DNA of 27,597 bases from a virus. A model generated the notes under the pieces. The model made no database searches. It was not told the DNA's origin and was given only the letters and a program-made list of their open reading frames with translations. The position numbers and the translations under genes are program-made. Below are positions 16,538-24,154 of this stretch, piece after piece (position 1 is the first letter of the stretch; each line of letters opens with the position of its first letter). The stretch lies in IMG/VR virus record IMGVR_UViG_3300021961_000491, positions 1-27,597 of that record; one strand, 5' to 3'.

Positions 16538-17257
16538 TCAGTTTAGCTTTTTGAGTTTTTTTAGTATAAATTTCACAAGTCCGCTTCGTACAACGTCTTC
16601 TTCATCAAACTTAAAGATAAAAATACCGTTGTCTCGACTTTCTTGATCATCAAAATGGTTCATGATTGGTGCAAACCCACTTTTTCCATTGATGTCACTT
16701 TGATCTGGATCGCCGCAAACAAACAATTTGCTGAATTCACCCACACGGGTGATCAATGTGACAAGCTCTTTTTTTGTCATGTTTTGAGCTTCGTCTGCTA
16801 CAATGCATCGTGCGTTCCAGTTCAATCCACGCAAAAAGTTGGCAGGTATACCATGAATACGTTCTTCCTTTTTCAACTTTTCAACATCGGATCTAGACAA
16901 TATTTCTTCAAGCTTGTCGATCAGTGGTTGAATGTATGGGCTCATCTTTTCATCCATCTCACCAGGCAAAAAGCCCAACTTGCTGTCGCTGCTTTCCACG
17001 GCAGTACGAATATAGGTTAGTTCACTGACACGCTTGTCATTGATCAAATGAAGACCCGCCAAAATTGCTGTATATGTTTTTGATGTACCTGCTGGGCCAG
17101 ACACAAACACCAATTTGGTGTTTTTGTCACGCATAATTTCTAAAAGCTGTTTTTGTTTCTCAGTAAGGTCGATACTTTTAATTTGTATCGTGTCTCTTAT
17201 TTTTGAGTTTTGTGGAATTTTCGGACTGTTGTCTTTTAGTGGTTTTCTTTTGCTCAT
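16538..17257 (-). CDS. phoH: PhoH-like P-loop ATPase
   Basis: A 239-residue PhoH-family protein, common in aquatic phages. It has a Walker A at GPAGTSKTYTA, a PGEMDEKMSPYIQPL block, a NFLRG segment, a Walker B at CIVADEAQNMT, LITRVGEF and CGDPDQSDINGKSGF, all standard for the family. Its length is normal. I start it at the ATG ending at 17257 (MSKRKPLKDN). A start at 17389 would overlap the upstream gene by more than 200 bases. Even so, the first 80 bases overlap the end of the upstream gene in another frame. The biochemical role of PhoH in phages is unsettled: it is an ATPase, with RNA and phosphate-stress links proposed. Confidence 0.95.
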   Translation of the reverse strand: MSKRKPLKDNSPKIPQNSKIRDTIQIKSIDLTEKQKQLLEIMRDKNTKLVFVSGPAGTSKTYTAILAGLHLINDKRVSELTYIRTAVESSDSKLGFLPGEMDEKMSPYIQPLIDKLEEILSRSDVEKLKKEERIHGIPANFLRGLNWNARCIVADEAQNMTKKELVTLITRVGEFSKLFVCGDPDQSDINGKSGFAPIMNHFDDQESRDNGIFIFKFDEEDVVRSGLVKFILKKLKKLN

Positions 17258-17564
17258 TAGGATTGAGGTGGTTAATAAGTTTTTGCTGTACTTCCACAAC
17301 ACGGTTACAAAACTCATATTGTTCTGTGGCAATATAATAGTTGTAGATGTTGTCGAGATTGTCTTTGAACGTCTCAACATTAAGAACAACTATATAATCC
17401 GTGTTTTGAAATCGAAAAACTTCTACGTTTGACAAATTCTTTTCAATTGCGTGGGCAATCGAAGCAACGACTTGTTCGGTAAGAACAGATTTGTTTTTTA
17501 CCACGAACGTTTCCATTTTTTGGAAGTCCGATGGCAACACTTTCACACAAAACTTTTTTGTCAT
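17178..17564 (-). CDS. Conserved T4-like phage protein, unknown function
   Basis: A 128-residue protein. Residues 1-100 form an alpha/beta-looking domain (TFVVKNKSVLTEQVVASIAHA, VEVFRFQNTDYIVVLN, FKDNLDNIYNYYI, YEFCNRVVEVQQKLI) which I recall as a conserved hypothetical of T4-like phages, often close to phoH. The last 30 residues are Lys/Gln/Asn-rich and overlap the start of phoH in another frame, so the conserved part probably ends near residue 98. TATTTATT lies 5 bases before the ATG, with a purine-rich AGGGT between, and a strong terminator lies just upstream. Confidence 0.85.
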   Translation of the reverse strand: MTKKFCVKVLPSDFQKMETFVVKNKSVLTEQVVASIAHAIEKNLSNVEVFRFQNTDYIVVLNVETFKDNLDNIYNYYIATEQYEFCNRVVEVQQKLINHLNPNEQKKTTKRQQSENSTKLKNKRHDTN

Positions 17565-17569
17565 ACCCT

Positions 17570-17577
17570 AATAAATA
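17570..17577 (-). promoter_or_regulatory. TATTTATT element before start codon (candidate late promoter -10)
   Basis: TATTTATT on the coding strand lies 5 bases before the ATG at 17564 and about 15 bases after a terminator stem. The spacer is AGGGT. Confidence 0.45.
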
Positions 17578-17584
17578 GCTGTGC

Positions 17585-17622
17585 CCAAAATAAGAAAGGC
17601 ACCATTATTTTGGTGCCTTTCT
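17585..17622 (-). terminator. Rho-independent terminator
   Basis: A perfect 12-bp stem (AGAAAGGCACCA with TGGTGCCTTTCT, loop of 6) is followed on the minus strand by TATTTTG. It ends the transcript of the small genes at 17648-18860. Confidence 0.85.
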
Positions 17623-17647
17623 GATCAAACCTTGACGTGTTAACTAT

Positions 17648-17881
17648 TTATTGATTCGACTTTGACTTATTTGGTTTCTTGCTCTTTTTGACTGGTGTTG
17701 CTTCGGCAGAAGCTTCTTGAGCAGGAACAGGGTTTGTCAACTGTGCTAGTCTATATCGTGCAGTTGACTTCCACGACTGTTTGGTTCGTGGTGAAGCGAA
17801 TTCATATTTCGATCCAGTCCGCAACAACGAATCCACATCTGGTGCAGTCTTTGCGTTTTTGATTTGTTCTCGTAGTCCCAT
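17648..17881 (-). CDS. Small conserved phage protein (MGLREQIKNAKT type)
   Basis: A 77-residue protein. The first 50 residues (MGLREQIKNAKTAPDVDSLL, then YEFASPRTKQSWKSTARYRL) form a short helical domain that I recall from other aquatic T4-like phages without an assigned function. The tail is Ala/Pro then Lys/Ser-rich and basic. It sits 11 bases after the stop of the next small gene upstream and precedes a terminator, so it is probably the last gene of a small-protein operon. Confidence 0.8.
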   Translation of the reverse strand: MGLREQIKNAKTAPDVDSLLRTGSKYEFASPRTKQSWKSTARYRLAQLTNPVPAQEASAEATPVKKSKKPNKSKSNQ

Positions 17882-17892
17882 AATAGTGATAG

Positions 17893-18108
17893 TTACTTAG
17901 AGTTCTTTTTGCTGAGGTTGACAATTTCAAGCTTGCTACCATCCGGCCATTTTGTTACAATACGATTCCAATAATCATATTCTTGTTGTGCGGCATCTTT
18001 GCTGGGATAGTCTTCATCAGATACTCTGGCACCATTCCGCAACACCACAAAACGATCATTGCTTGGCTCAAACTCACCGTCGTTTTTTCTGCTGTATTTA
18101 GTTTGCAT
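17893..18108 (-). CDS. Small conserved phage protein, unknown function
   Basis: A 71-residue, charged, probably alpha/beta protein (FVVLRNGARVSDEDYPSKD, YWNRIVTKWPDGSKLEIVNL). The strand-turn-helix pattern looks like one compact domain. There are no cysteines, signal peptide or membrane segment. It is adjacent to two other small genes on the same strand with short gaps. I recognise no function. Confidence 0.75.
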   Translation of the reverse strand: MQTKYSRKNDGEFEPSNDRFVVLRNGARVSDEDYPSKDAAQQEYDYWNRIVTKWPDGSKLEIVNLSKKNSK

Positions 18109-18116
18109 TGTTTTAT

Positions 18117-18191
18117 CTATGGGTTTGTTGTTTGCTTTGGTTTGATCACAACGAGTTTATAACTCTCATTGTTGTTCTCACAATAAGACAT
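18117..18191 (-). CDS. Possible 24-residue minigene
   Basis: A short frame starts at ATG 18191 (MSYCENNNESYKLVVIKP) and stops 8 bases before the next gene's ATG. It fills the only gap in this tightly packed run, leaving 13 bases to the upstream stop. The codon content looks like protein (YKLVVIKPKQTTNP). It is too short to be sure of. Confidence 0.35.
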   Translation of the reverse strand: MSYCENNNESYKLVVIKPKQTTNP

Positions 18192-18204
18192 AATTAATAC
18201 ACTG

Positions 18205-18615
18205 TCAATCTATTTGTTCAAATGCTCTGTTGTAGCATTCCACATCTTTGTGTTTGACAACTGCTTCTGGATATACTTGTTTAGTTTCTCCCAATGTCTT
18301 ATTGTAAATTTTAATTCCACCGTGAGGATAGCATTGCGCTCCTGGTTTATGGTATGACACCAAATACACCTCATGACTATCTGGATAAACTGATGACATT
18401 ACTTTACGACCTTTTTCTGTGGTTTCGTCGATGCTCAACTCGCTTGGAATGTTTTTGTAAACTTTGTAAAGTGAGCCACCCTCGGCATATGTTTTTGTAA
18501 CTACTTCAAGTGATTTTGATAGCTTGGAAATTTCCTTGTCAACCACGATCTCTTTTGGTTTATGAGACTTGCGTGGTTTGTTGGTGCGCTTTGGTTGTTT
18601 CTGTTTAGCTGCCAT
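18205..18615 (-). CDS. Conserved phage protein with basic N-terminus, unknown function
   Basis: A 136-residue protein. Residues 1-30 are a strongly basic low-complexity tail (KQKQPKRTNKPRKSHKPK), consistent with nucleic-acid contact. The rest is a compact alpha/beta domain with YKVYKNIPSELSIDETTEKG, VYPDSHEVYLVSYHKPG and a Cys/His-containing loop (AQCYPHGGIKIYN). No family is recognised. It is in the same run of small genes as its neighbours. Confidence 0.75.
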   Translation of the reverse strand: MAAKQKQPKRTNKPRKSHKPKEIVVDKEISKLSKSLEVVTKTYAEGGSLYKVYKNIPSELSIDETTEKGRKVMSSVYPDSHEVYLVSYHKPGAQCYPHGGIKIYNKTLGETKQVYPEAVVKHKDVECYNRAFEQID

Positions 18616-18665
18616 GATGCTATATCATATGGCAAAAATTTCAACTGTCAATCTAGAAAAAGATT

Positions 18666-18860
18666 TCAAGGTGCTGGTGTGGCATCTTCCACCACAGCTT
18701 TGATCTCGCTTTCAATTTCTTTGATTTTTTCTTTGTAGCCTGCTGCCACATCCTTGAAATCTTTTTTCACAAAAAGCAACTTCTCGGTCAGTTCATACAC
18801 TTTCTTTTGTGCATCTGTTTTGCTTAGCTTGGTGGTTACCGCAGTGTTGTTTGTACTCAT
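18666..18860 (-). CDS. Small coiled-coil protein, first gene left of the strand switch
   Basis: A 64-residue protein, mostly one charged helix (KTDAQKKVYELTEKLLFVKK to AAGYKEKIKEIESEIKAVVE) likely to form a coiled coil, with short polar ends. It is the first gene of the leftward small-protein run, next to the divergent intergenic region. No family or function is recognised. Confidence 0.7.
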   Translation of the reverse strand: MSTNNTAVTTKLSKTDAQKKVYELTEKLLFVKKDFKDVAAGYKEKIKEIESEIKAVVEDATPAP

Positions 18861-19030
18861 AACTTTGTAAATTGGTTATTGCTTGTATCGACATATAAGT
18901 AGTTGACAATTTTCATCGATCAACAATTTTTAGACATACAACTTATTTTTATCACGTTGAATATTGCACTATTACAATAAATTACGCTAATTTATTGTCT
19001 GAATACTATGTATGGTTAACAACTACGAAT
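18861..19030. promoter_or_regulatory. Divergent intergenic region
   Basis: An A/T-rich stretch separates a leftward gene from the only rightward gene. On the plus strand TTGACA occurs at 18902-18907 but no good -10 stands at the right distance; TACAAT occurs later without a -35. On the minus strand a TTATAT lies near 18895. Promoters must be here, but I cannot place them confidently. An in-frame TTG at 18995 offers an alternative start for the rightward gene. Confidence 0.3.
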
Positions 19031-19768
19031 ATGATTGACTATGTAATGACCATTCACAAAAACTATGATCTGTTATACCTTCAACTTGAAAACTTCAAAA
19101 AGCGAATGGCATCAACAGAGTATAGACTGATCTTTGTTGATAACACACCCGGAGAAAAACAACCTATAAAAATCGAAGATGAGTCGGTCAATCACTTGAT
19201 TTTGACAGTAGATGCTCCAGATCAATTTGACGGAGCATCACATGGTTACGCTATCAATTGTGGTATGCAGCATTGCACGTCGCCGATTGTTTGTGTGATT
19301 GACTCTGATTTTTTCATTCTCAACAACAAAATGCATGAATATGTACGTGATATTTTCTCACAAGGATACAGAGCAGTTGGTTGTGAAATGGACGACGGCG
19401 ACGGCACAAAAGTGTTTCTTAAAGCATGGCCACATCTATTTGAAAACATACCTTACTTGTTTTGTGCATACTATGACATCCATATAGCCAAAGCAGCATC
19501 GTGGGGAATAACAGACGCAGAAGCCAAAGAAGGTACACATACAGGATTTCTAGACACAGGGTGGAGAATCAGAAAGTATATCTTGGACAACAAAATAAAA
19601 ACGTGCAATTGGAAAACGGATGCAACAAGCTATGGAAACTGTTATTTCAGAAATTCCAAACTTGAAATGATGGGGCTGCACTATGGTGCAGGATCACATC
19701 GTCGCTGGAACGAAGATTCCAAAACAGAAATCTCCGCAGTCATTCAAAAAGACTTTGGACAACTCTGA
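19031..19768 (+). CDS. GT-A type glycosyltransferase (family 2-like)
   Basis: A 245-residue protein from ATG 19031 (MIDYVMTIHKNYD); an in-frame TTG at 18995 would add 12 residues. The order of elements is that of a family 2 glycosyltransferase: a first strand with TIHKNYDLLYLQLENF, a strand ending FVDNTP, GASHGYAINCGMQ, and the DxD-type VIDSDFF that binds the metal and sugar nucleotide. A later part (GFLDTGWRIRKYI) may hold the acceptor side. The donor and acceptor cannot be read from sequence. It is the sole plus-strand gene, and its 3' end overlaps that of the next gene by 25 bases, tail to tail. Confidence 0.78.
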   Translation: MIDYVMTIHKNYDLLYLQLENFKKRMASTEYRLIFVDNTPGEKQPIKIEDESVNHLILTVDAPDQFDGASHGYAINCGMQHCTSPIVCVIDSDFFILNNKMHEYVRDIFSQGYRAVGCEMDDGDGTKVFLKAWPHLFENIPYLFCAYYDIHIAKAASWGITDAEAKEGTHTGFLDTGWRIRKYILDNKIKTCNWKTDATSYGNCYFRNSKLEMMGLHYGAGSHRRWNEDSKTEISAVIQKDFGQL

Positions 19769-20541
19769 AACACAGAATTGAAACCTGGGTTGGTCAAAAG
19801 CTCATAACAACCGCTGTTTTGTTTTTCAACAAATCGTTTGTTCAATGTTTCTAGGTTTGGTATAAAATGACTAGAAGAGTCTTGTACGCCTTTACGATTG
19901 TCGGATGGATGCAATTTTTCCTGGATTTGCATTTTACGCTTTCTCAACGCATCACAGTATGGTGACCAACCATACCACATACAGTAAAAAGCATCTTTTG
20001 GATACACTCGATCCAAACGACTGTTGTGTCGTCCCGAGGTATATTGACCATCTGGCATTTTGTGCAATAGTCGACATCGCATGTTTCCGTTTTCAATAGA
20101 ACCATAGTGCCTTTGAACGTACAAAGGAATATTGGTATCAACTGGTTGGTCAACATTTTCTGTGGTGTCTATCATCAACACTCCAGTCGAGGAAATACAT
20201 GTAGCATCTGGGTGTTGATCCAACACTACTGAAATGAATTTTTTGAGGTTGAGTTCTGGCATCATGATAAACTCGGTGGTATTGAGACACATTTTCCAAT
20301 AACCGTCAAACTCTCGCTCAATGTCCATAACCTCGTCATCGATTGGAACGGGATCAAAATATTGATTTTTTGTAGTTCTGATTTGCCAGTGAGGAGCAAG
20401 CTGTTTTATGATTTCCACCGACGAATCTGTAGAGTTATAGTCGATCATCACCACATCGTCAAACATATTGATGTGCTGTTTGATCCAAAAAGGAAGCAAA
20501 AATTCTTCGTTGTAGAAGTGCGATACTAAAAGCGTTTTCAT
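19744..20541 (-). CDS. Glycosyltransferase, family 2-like
   Basis: A 265-residue protein from ATG 20541 (MKTLLVSHFYNEEF). The start at 20556 is a poorer choice because it adds five residues before the family's usual opening. FYNEEFLLPFWIKQHINMFD and VVMIDYNSTDSS, the latter with the nucleotide-binding Asp, match the glycosyltransferase family 2_4 pattern, and IMMPELNL stands where the DxD-like segment would be. It lies at the end of the leftward sugar cassette and probably adds a sugar made or modified by its neighbours, by inference from position. Its terminal 25 bases overlap the plus-strand glycosyltransferase. Confidence 0.8.
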   Translation of the reverse strand: MKTLLVSHFYNEEFLLPFWIKQHINMFDDVVMIDYNSTDSSVEIIKQLAPHWQIRTTKNQYFDPVPIDDEVMDIEREFDGYWKMCLNTTEFIMMPELNLKKFISVVLDQHPDATCISSTGVLMIDTTENVDQPVDTNIPLYVQRHYGSIENGNMRCRLLHKMPDGQYTSGRHNSRLDRVYPKDAFYCMWYGWSPYCDALRKRKMQIQEKLHPSDNRKGVQDSSSHFIPNLETLNKRFVEKQNSGCYELLTNPGFNSVFQSCPKSF

Positions 20542-20575
20542 CTGTGATATACACAAATATGTAGTACCAACACAG

Positions 20576-21286
20576 TCAATTCAGAGATTTTTTAATCAAG
20601 TTTTTGAACTTTGTGGTTGACCAACCATGTGATCTATCTAGAAAGTGTATTTTTACAGTTTCTCTACAACCAGTGATAACCTTGTTTTTATAGTCATCGC
20701 CCAAGAATCTGATGTTGGGGTTTATGCGATCAATCAACTTGATCAACTCAGTTTCGGTATGATATACAATCACATCATCTACATATTTCAACGCCAACAA
20801 AGTATTTTTACGCTCGTCAACCGACAATATTGGTTTGATTTTTGCTGGATTCTCTAAAGTAGGATCTGCGTGTAGCCCCACAACAAGTTTATCACAATGA
20901 TCTTTTGCTTGAGAAAACATAGCAATATATCCAGGGTGCAATACATCAAATGAACCAGCCAAAAATCCCACAGTTTTTTTGGATATTCTACGTTTCCATT
21001 CGTCGGCACTGATGGCTTTGTCGTCAATAAACAGATCATAGCTGGGTTTATTTTTATCAACCAATAAATGATACTTAACGTTCCACTCAGACAACTGTTT
21101 TACTGTCAATCCGTGCCAATCCATTCCACTAGATGCACCTCTTGCGGTAAACAATGTAATATGGTGGCCATGATCATACAAAGTATTGACGCTCTCAATC
21201 ATGTCTGGTAACGGTTTAGCTAAAACATAATCGTGGGACGAGTCTGTTGTACAAAGTGTGCCGTCAATATCAAAGCAATACTTCAT
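20576..21286 (-). CDS. HAD phosphatase fused to nucleotidyltransferase
   Basis: A 236-residue two-domain protein. Residues 1-100 are a HAD-type phosphatase: DIDGT at 6-10, TLFTARG near 44-50, and KPSYDLFIDD with Lys80 and Asp88-89. Residues 106-235 are a cytidylyltransferase-like domain: AGSFDVLHPGY, QAKDHCDKLVVGLHADPT, SVDERKNTLLALKYVDDVI and NIRFLGDDYKNKVITG. Such domains transfer a nucleotide to a sugar or polyol phosphate. The HxGH motif reads HPGY, so the second His is a Tyr. The ATG overlaps the stop of the sugar kinase gene (ATGA), pointing to coupled synthesis of consecutive enzymes. The substrate is not known; a heptose is a guess from the neighbour. Confidence 0.82.
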   Translation of the reverse strand: MKYCFDIDGTLCTTDSSHDYVLAKPLPDMIESVNTLYDHGHHITLFTARGASSGMDWHGLTVKQLSEWNVKYHLLVDKNKPSYDLFIDDKAISADEWKRRISKKTVGFLAGSFDVLHPGYIAMFSQAKDHCDKLVVGLHADPTLENPAKIKPILSVDERKNTLLALKYVDDVIVYHTETELIKLIDRINPNIRFLGDDYKNKVITGCRETVKIHFLDRSHGWSTTKFKNLIKKSLN

Positions 21287-22239
21287 AGTTTTGTTAGATT
21301 GTGAAATTGTAGACCAACATCTGAACTTTGTATTGGTAAGATAGCATAATCGTTGATCAAAGAACGATATGAATTTCTGTTGGCAAAAATCAAGAAGTAT
21401 CCACCATTACCAGCACCGCACAATTTATGCGACAAGATTCTGGTGTCTTGGGTCAATCTGTAATCCAACGATTGCAAAACGTCATGTCCACAAATTTGAG
21501 GAGATGTTTGTTTTTTGTTGATCCAAGTTCTATTGATTACGGTATTAAACTTGTCTATATCCACAGCTTCTATTGCGGCTTGCAAGTCTTTTACGTCTTG
21601 CAACAATACAACAGATTTAGAGGTGTCTATATTTTGCAACACAGTTGTTGAGCTTCTGATAATATCTGTGCGTAACAAATACAAATCCATTTTGTCAAAT
21701 ATACGACTATCAAGCAAGGTACATCTAGGATCGCTGTTTTTGAAAAAGTCGATTCGCTTTAATCCACCAAGACTACCATAAAAATCTTGTTGTCCAACCA
21801 AAGGGTTTATGCTCTTTTCTATCTGTTCTGCAATTCGACACACATCATAGTCAGAGAGACTTTTGTGTTGATAAACACTCACACATTTAATCAACGCCAA
21901 TAAATATGCAGAAGATGCTGCCAATCCAGACCCGGCCGAGTATATGTCGGATGTCAGCGAACAATGAATATGTTCAACATCAAAATATTCAAAAACTTTT
22001 CTGACTAATTCGTTTTTGATGTCTTGTATGTTGTCAACTTCTTCTCGTACAGAATAGTTGATGATGTATTTTTTGTTGATTGAATTGATGCCCCATTTGT
22101 CACGATTGATGACAACATATGCTCTCAAATTCGATGGAAAGCTGATAACCGATCCAGTACCATAAGCTTCAATAAACTTTGGGTGATCTGTGGACCCGCC
22201 GACAAGCGAAATTCGTAATGGGCATGATGCTACAATCAT
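21283..22239 (-). CDS. GHMP kinase, heptose/sugar kinase-like
   Basis: A 318-residue GHMP-family kinase. The three family motifs are visible: PLRISLVGGSTDHP at 7-20, the ATP-binding SAGSGLAASSA at 101-111, and CGAGNGG at 274-280. The N-terminus (PLRISLVGGSTD) is the type found in D-glycero-D-manno-heptose-7-phosphate kinases (HddA) and related sugar kinases. It overlaps by 4 bases both the upstream methyltransferase and the downstream HAD-nucleotidyltransferase gene, so kinase, phosphatase and nucleotidyltransferase are made from one coupled message. The exact sugar cannot be read from the sequence. Confidence 0.87.
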   Translation of the reverse strand: MIVASCPLRISLVGGSTDHPKFIEAYGTGSVISFPSNLRAYVVINRDKWGINSINKKYIINYSVREEVDNIQDIKNELVRKVFEYFDVEHIHCSLTSDIYSAGSGLAASSAYLLALIKCVSVYQHKSLSDYDVCRIAEQIEKSINPLVGQQDFYGSLGGLKRIDFFKNSDPRCTLLDSRIFDKMDLYLLRTDIIRSSTTVLQNIDTSKSVVLLQDVKDLQAAIEAVDIDKFNTVINRTWINKKQTSPQICGHDVLQSLDYRLTQDTRILSHKLCGAGNGGYFLIFANRNSYRSLINDYAILPIQSSDVGLQFHNLTKL

Positions 22240-22937
22240 GGGATTTTTCCCGCATACACCAAGTATCTATCATCGCCGTTTGGATTGATATAGCTACGAT
22301 TACAGCAAACAAACGGATACTGAATAGACTGTAACTGAGATGATAGTTGATTCAACCACCAGTCTTTTGGAAACAAAGATTTGTGATAGTCAAGTCCGTC
22401 TGGAGTATTTTTTGACGTTGGATGTCTGCCAGACGAAAACAAAGCTATGGTGGCAACGTATACACCATTTGGTTTCAAATGATTTTTGACAAGCTCCACA
22501 AACTTTGGAACCGCACTTGGTTCAAAATGCTCCATTACATCCCAACAAGTGATCAAGTCAAACTTCATTGGTTGACCGTTGTCGTAAATTTGATAGTCTT
22601 TGGTAATGTCGCAAGTAAACAGTATTTTGTTGCCGTGTGTTTTCCAGTTTTGGTGCCCCAGCGGCAGCATTCCCACTTCATCAACTGATTGTGGTTGAAC
22701 GTTCAAACAATGATCAGATCCCTCCAATCCAACAGCAACATGACCCTTTTGGTGCATATCACAAACCAATTGTCCTCCAGCGCAACCCAAATCTAGAATC
22801 GAAATTGGTCCATTAAAATACTTCTCTACGTCAGCAATGAACGTTTCGTTTGAGTTGTTGTCATAGTATATTCCCTCGGGATATTTATGATCGTCAGAAT
22901 CAATTGCAATAGGATGGTTGGTGGTTACTTGAATCAT
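22236..22937 (-). CDS. SAM-dependent methyltransferase (class I)
   Basis: A 233-residue class I methyltransferase: motif I at 47-58 (ILDLGCAGGQLV), an acidic end to strand 2 (VGLEGSD), FDLITCWDVMEHFEP as motif IV, and LKPNGVYVATIALFS after it. The acceptor is unknown. A partial match to sugar O-methyltransferases of surface glycan clusters is suggested by context only. It is coupled to the kinase gene by ATGA and starts 8 bases after the stop of the next methyltransferase. Confidence 0.85.
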   Translation of the reverse strand: MIQVTTNHPIAIDSDDHKYPEGIYYDNNSNETFIADVEKYFNGPISILDLGCAGGQLVCDMHQKGHVAVGLEGSDHCLNVQPQSVDEVGMLPLGHQNWKTHGNKILFTCDITKDYQIYDNGQPMKFDLITCWDVMEHFEPSAVPKFVELVKNHLKPNGVYVATIALFSSGRHPTSKNTPDGLDYHKSLFPKDWWLNQLSSQLQSIQYPFVCCNRSYINPNGDDRYLVYAGKIP

Positions 22938-22945
22938 AATGAAAC

Positions 22946-24154
22946 TCAGTTTTTTTCTTCGATGTATTGTGGAAAATATTTGATATAAACGTCGTTTGGC
23001 GAGTTTCGCACTTGTTGAATTCTGCTTTTAATTTCGGCGTAGAAATTCCAAGCGAGCGGCACAAAACAAACTTTTTGATAGTCGTTTTTCAAAACATCAA
23101 TTGAACAAATTGGTATGTCCATACCTGGCGTTAGATACCCACATTTCATGGGATTGTCGTCGATGATGTGATCCAGTTTATAGTTGATGTAATTCAACAA
23201 TGTATTGCCTTTGGCGGCAGCACCATATCCAATAAGCACATATCCTTCGTTTTTGAGTCGGGTCAGATTTTCAATTAGTTGCTTTTTGATCTTTGCAGCG
23301 TTGGATCGAAACTCGACGTACTTATCAAATCCATAAATACCGTGTTCTGTTTCAAACTTAATCAACTCGTTCAACTGACTTTCATTGCACCAATCTTTTT
23401 GTAATGAAAACAAAAACGATTTGCTATGAATGTCGGTTTTAACAATACTAGAAACAAACAAACCATGGTTTCTTGCCAATTGCTGAATTGACTTACCAGT
23501 GAAGTATGAAGAATGTTCGTGGTAAATTACATCAAACTCGTTGTTGAGCAACATATCACATTGTGATGTTTGAATAAAGATTTGACCTTTGTCCGACAAC
23601 ACACTTTTACACGCTGCCACAAAATCGTTTGGATTTTGAACATGTGGTAGTACATGAAACGCAAGTATCAGATCAAACAAACCCTTTTCTGCTCTTAGCT
23701 TATCGGCAAAACTTTGATTCCAATAATCTACATACACATCCAAATTTCGTGCCGCAGATAATTCTCTCAAATTTTTTGCAGGATCTACTCCACAGCAAGT
23801 GTATCCTTGTTTCTGAAACATGGCCAACAACAGTCCAGAATTACATGCAATCTCAAATACCTTTTTTGGTTGAGTTTTATTTAGAATGTATTGTACCACC
23901 CACTCAAAATACTGGGTAAGCGTTTTTGATGTATCTGAAACATACAAATAATGCTCAAACATTTCTTTTGGGTCAACAGAAACAGATAGCTGTGAATGCC
24001 AACAGTTGGAACACAACTTCATCGTCAGTGGATATTGCTTTAGAGACTCTCCTTTGTGATAAGAATTGGCCAAGGGTTGATTGCCCAGATCCAAAAATTC
24101 TATGGAAATTGGCTTGGTACACACCAAGCATTTATCGTTGTGTTTGTAGCTCAT
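22946..24154 (-). CDS. Sugar C-methyltransferase with zinc-binding N-terminus
   Basis: A 402-residue protein from ATG 24154 (MSYKHNDKCLVC), chosen over 24181 because it starts at the family's usual N-terminus and GAGAAAAAT stands before it. Three parts are clear: a zinc-binding domain with Cys9, Cys12, Cys48 and Cys51 (CLVC, LDLGNQPLANS, LCSNCWH); a SAM domain with VFEIACNSGLLL at 99-110 and DLILAFHVLPHV; and a C-terminal domain with GYGAAAKGNTLLNY. This is the layout of NDP-sugar C-methyltransferases (TylC3/NovU type), which put a branch methyl on a deoxysugar. Its 5' end overlaps the upstream gene by 23 bases. A role in a branched surface sugar is inferred. Confidence 0.9.
   Translation of the reverse strand: MSYKHNDKCLVCTKPISIEFLDLGNQPLANSYHKGESLKQYPLTMKLCSNCWHSQLSVSVDPKEMFEHYLYVSDTSKTLTQYFEWVVQYILNKTQPKKVFEIACNSGLLLAMFQKQGYTCCGVDPAKNLRELSAARNLDVYVDYWNQSFADKLRAEKGLFDLILAFHVLPHVQNPNDFVAACKSVLSDKGQIFIQTSQCDMLLNNEFDVIYHEHSSYFTGKSIQQLARNHGLFVSSIVKTDIHSKSFLFSLQKDWCNESQLNELIKFETEHGIYGFDKYVEFRSNAAKIKKQLIENLTRLKNEGYVLIGYGAAAKGNTLLNYINYKLDHIIDDNPMKCGYLTPGMDIPICSIDVLKNDYQKVCFVPLAWNFYAEIKSRIQQVRNSPNDVYIKYFPQYIEEKN

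Noticed and set aside
18995-19030. Longer N-terminus of the plus-strand glycosyltransferase from TTG 18995
   Set aside because: There is no ribosome site before the TTG, and the ATG at 19031 begins just before the first strand of the enzyme fold. It remains possible.
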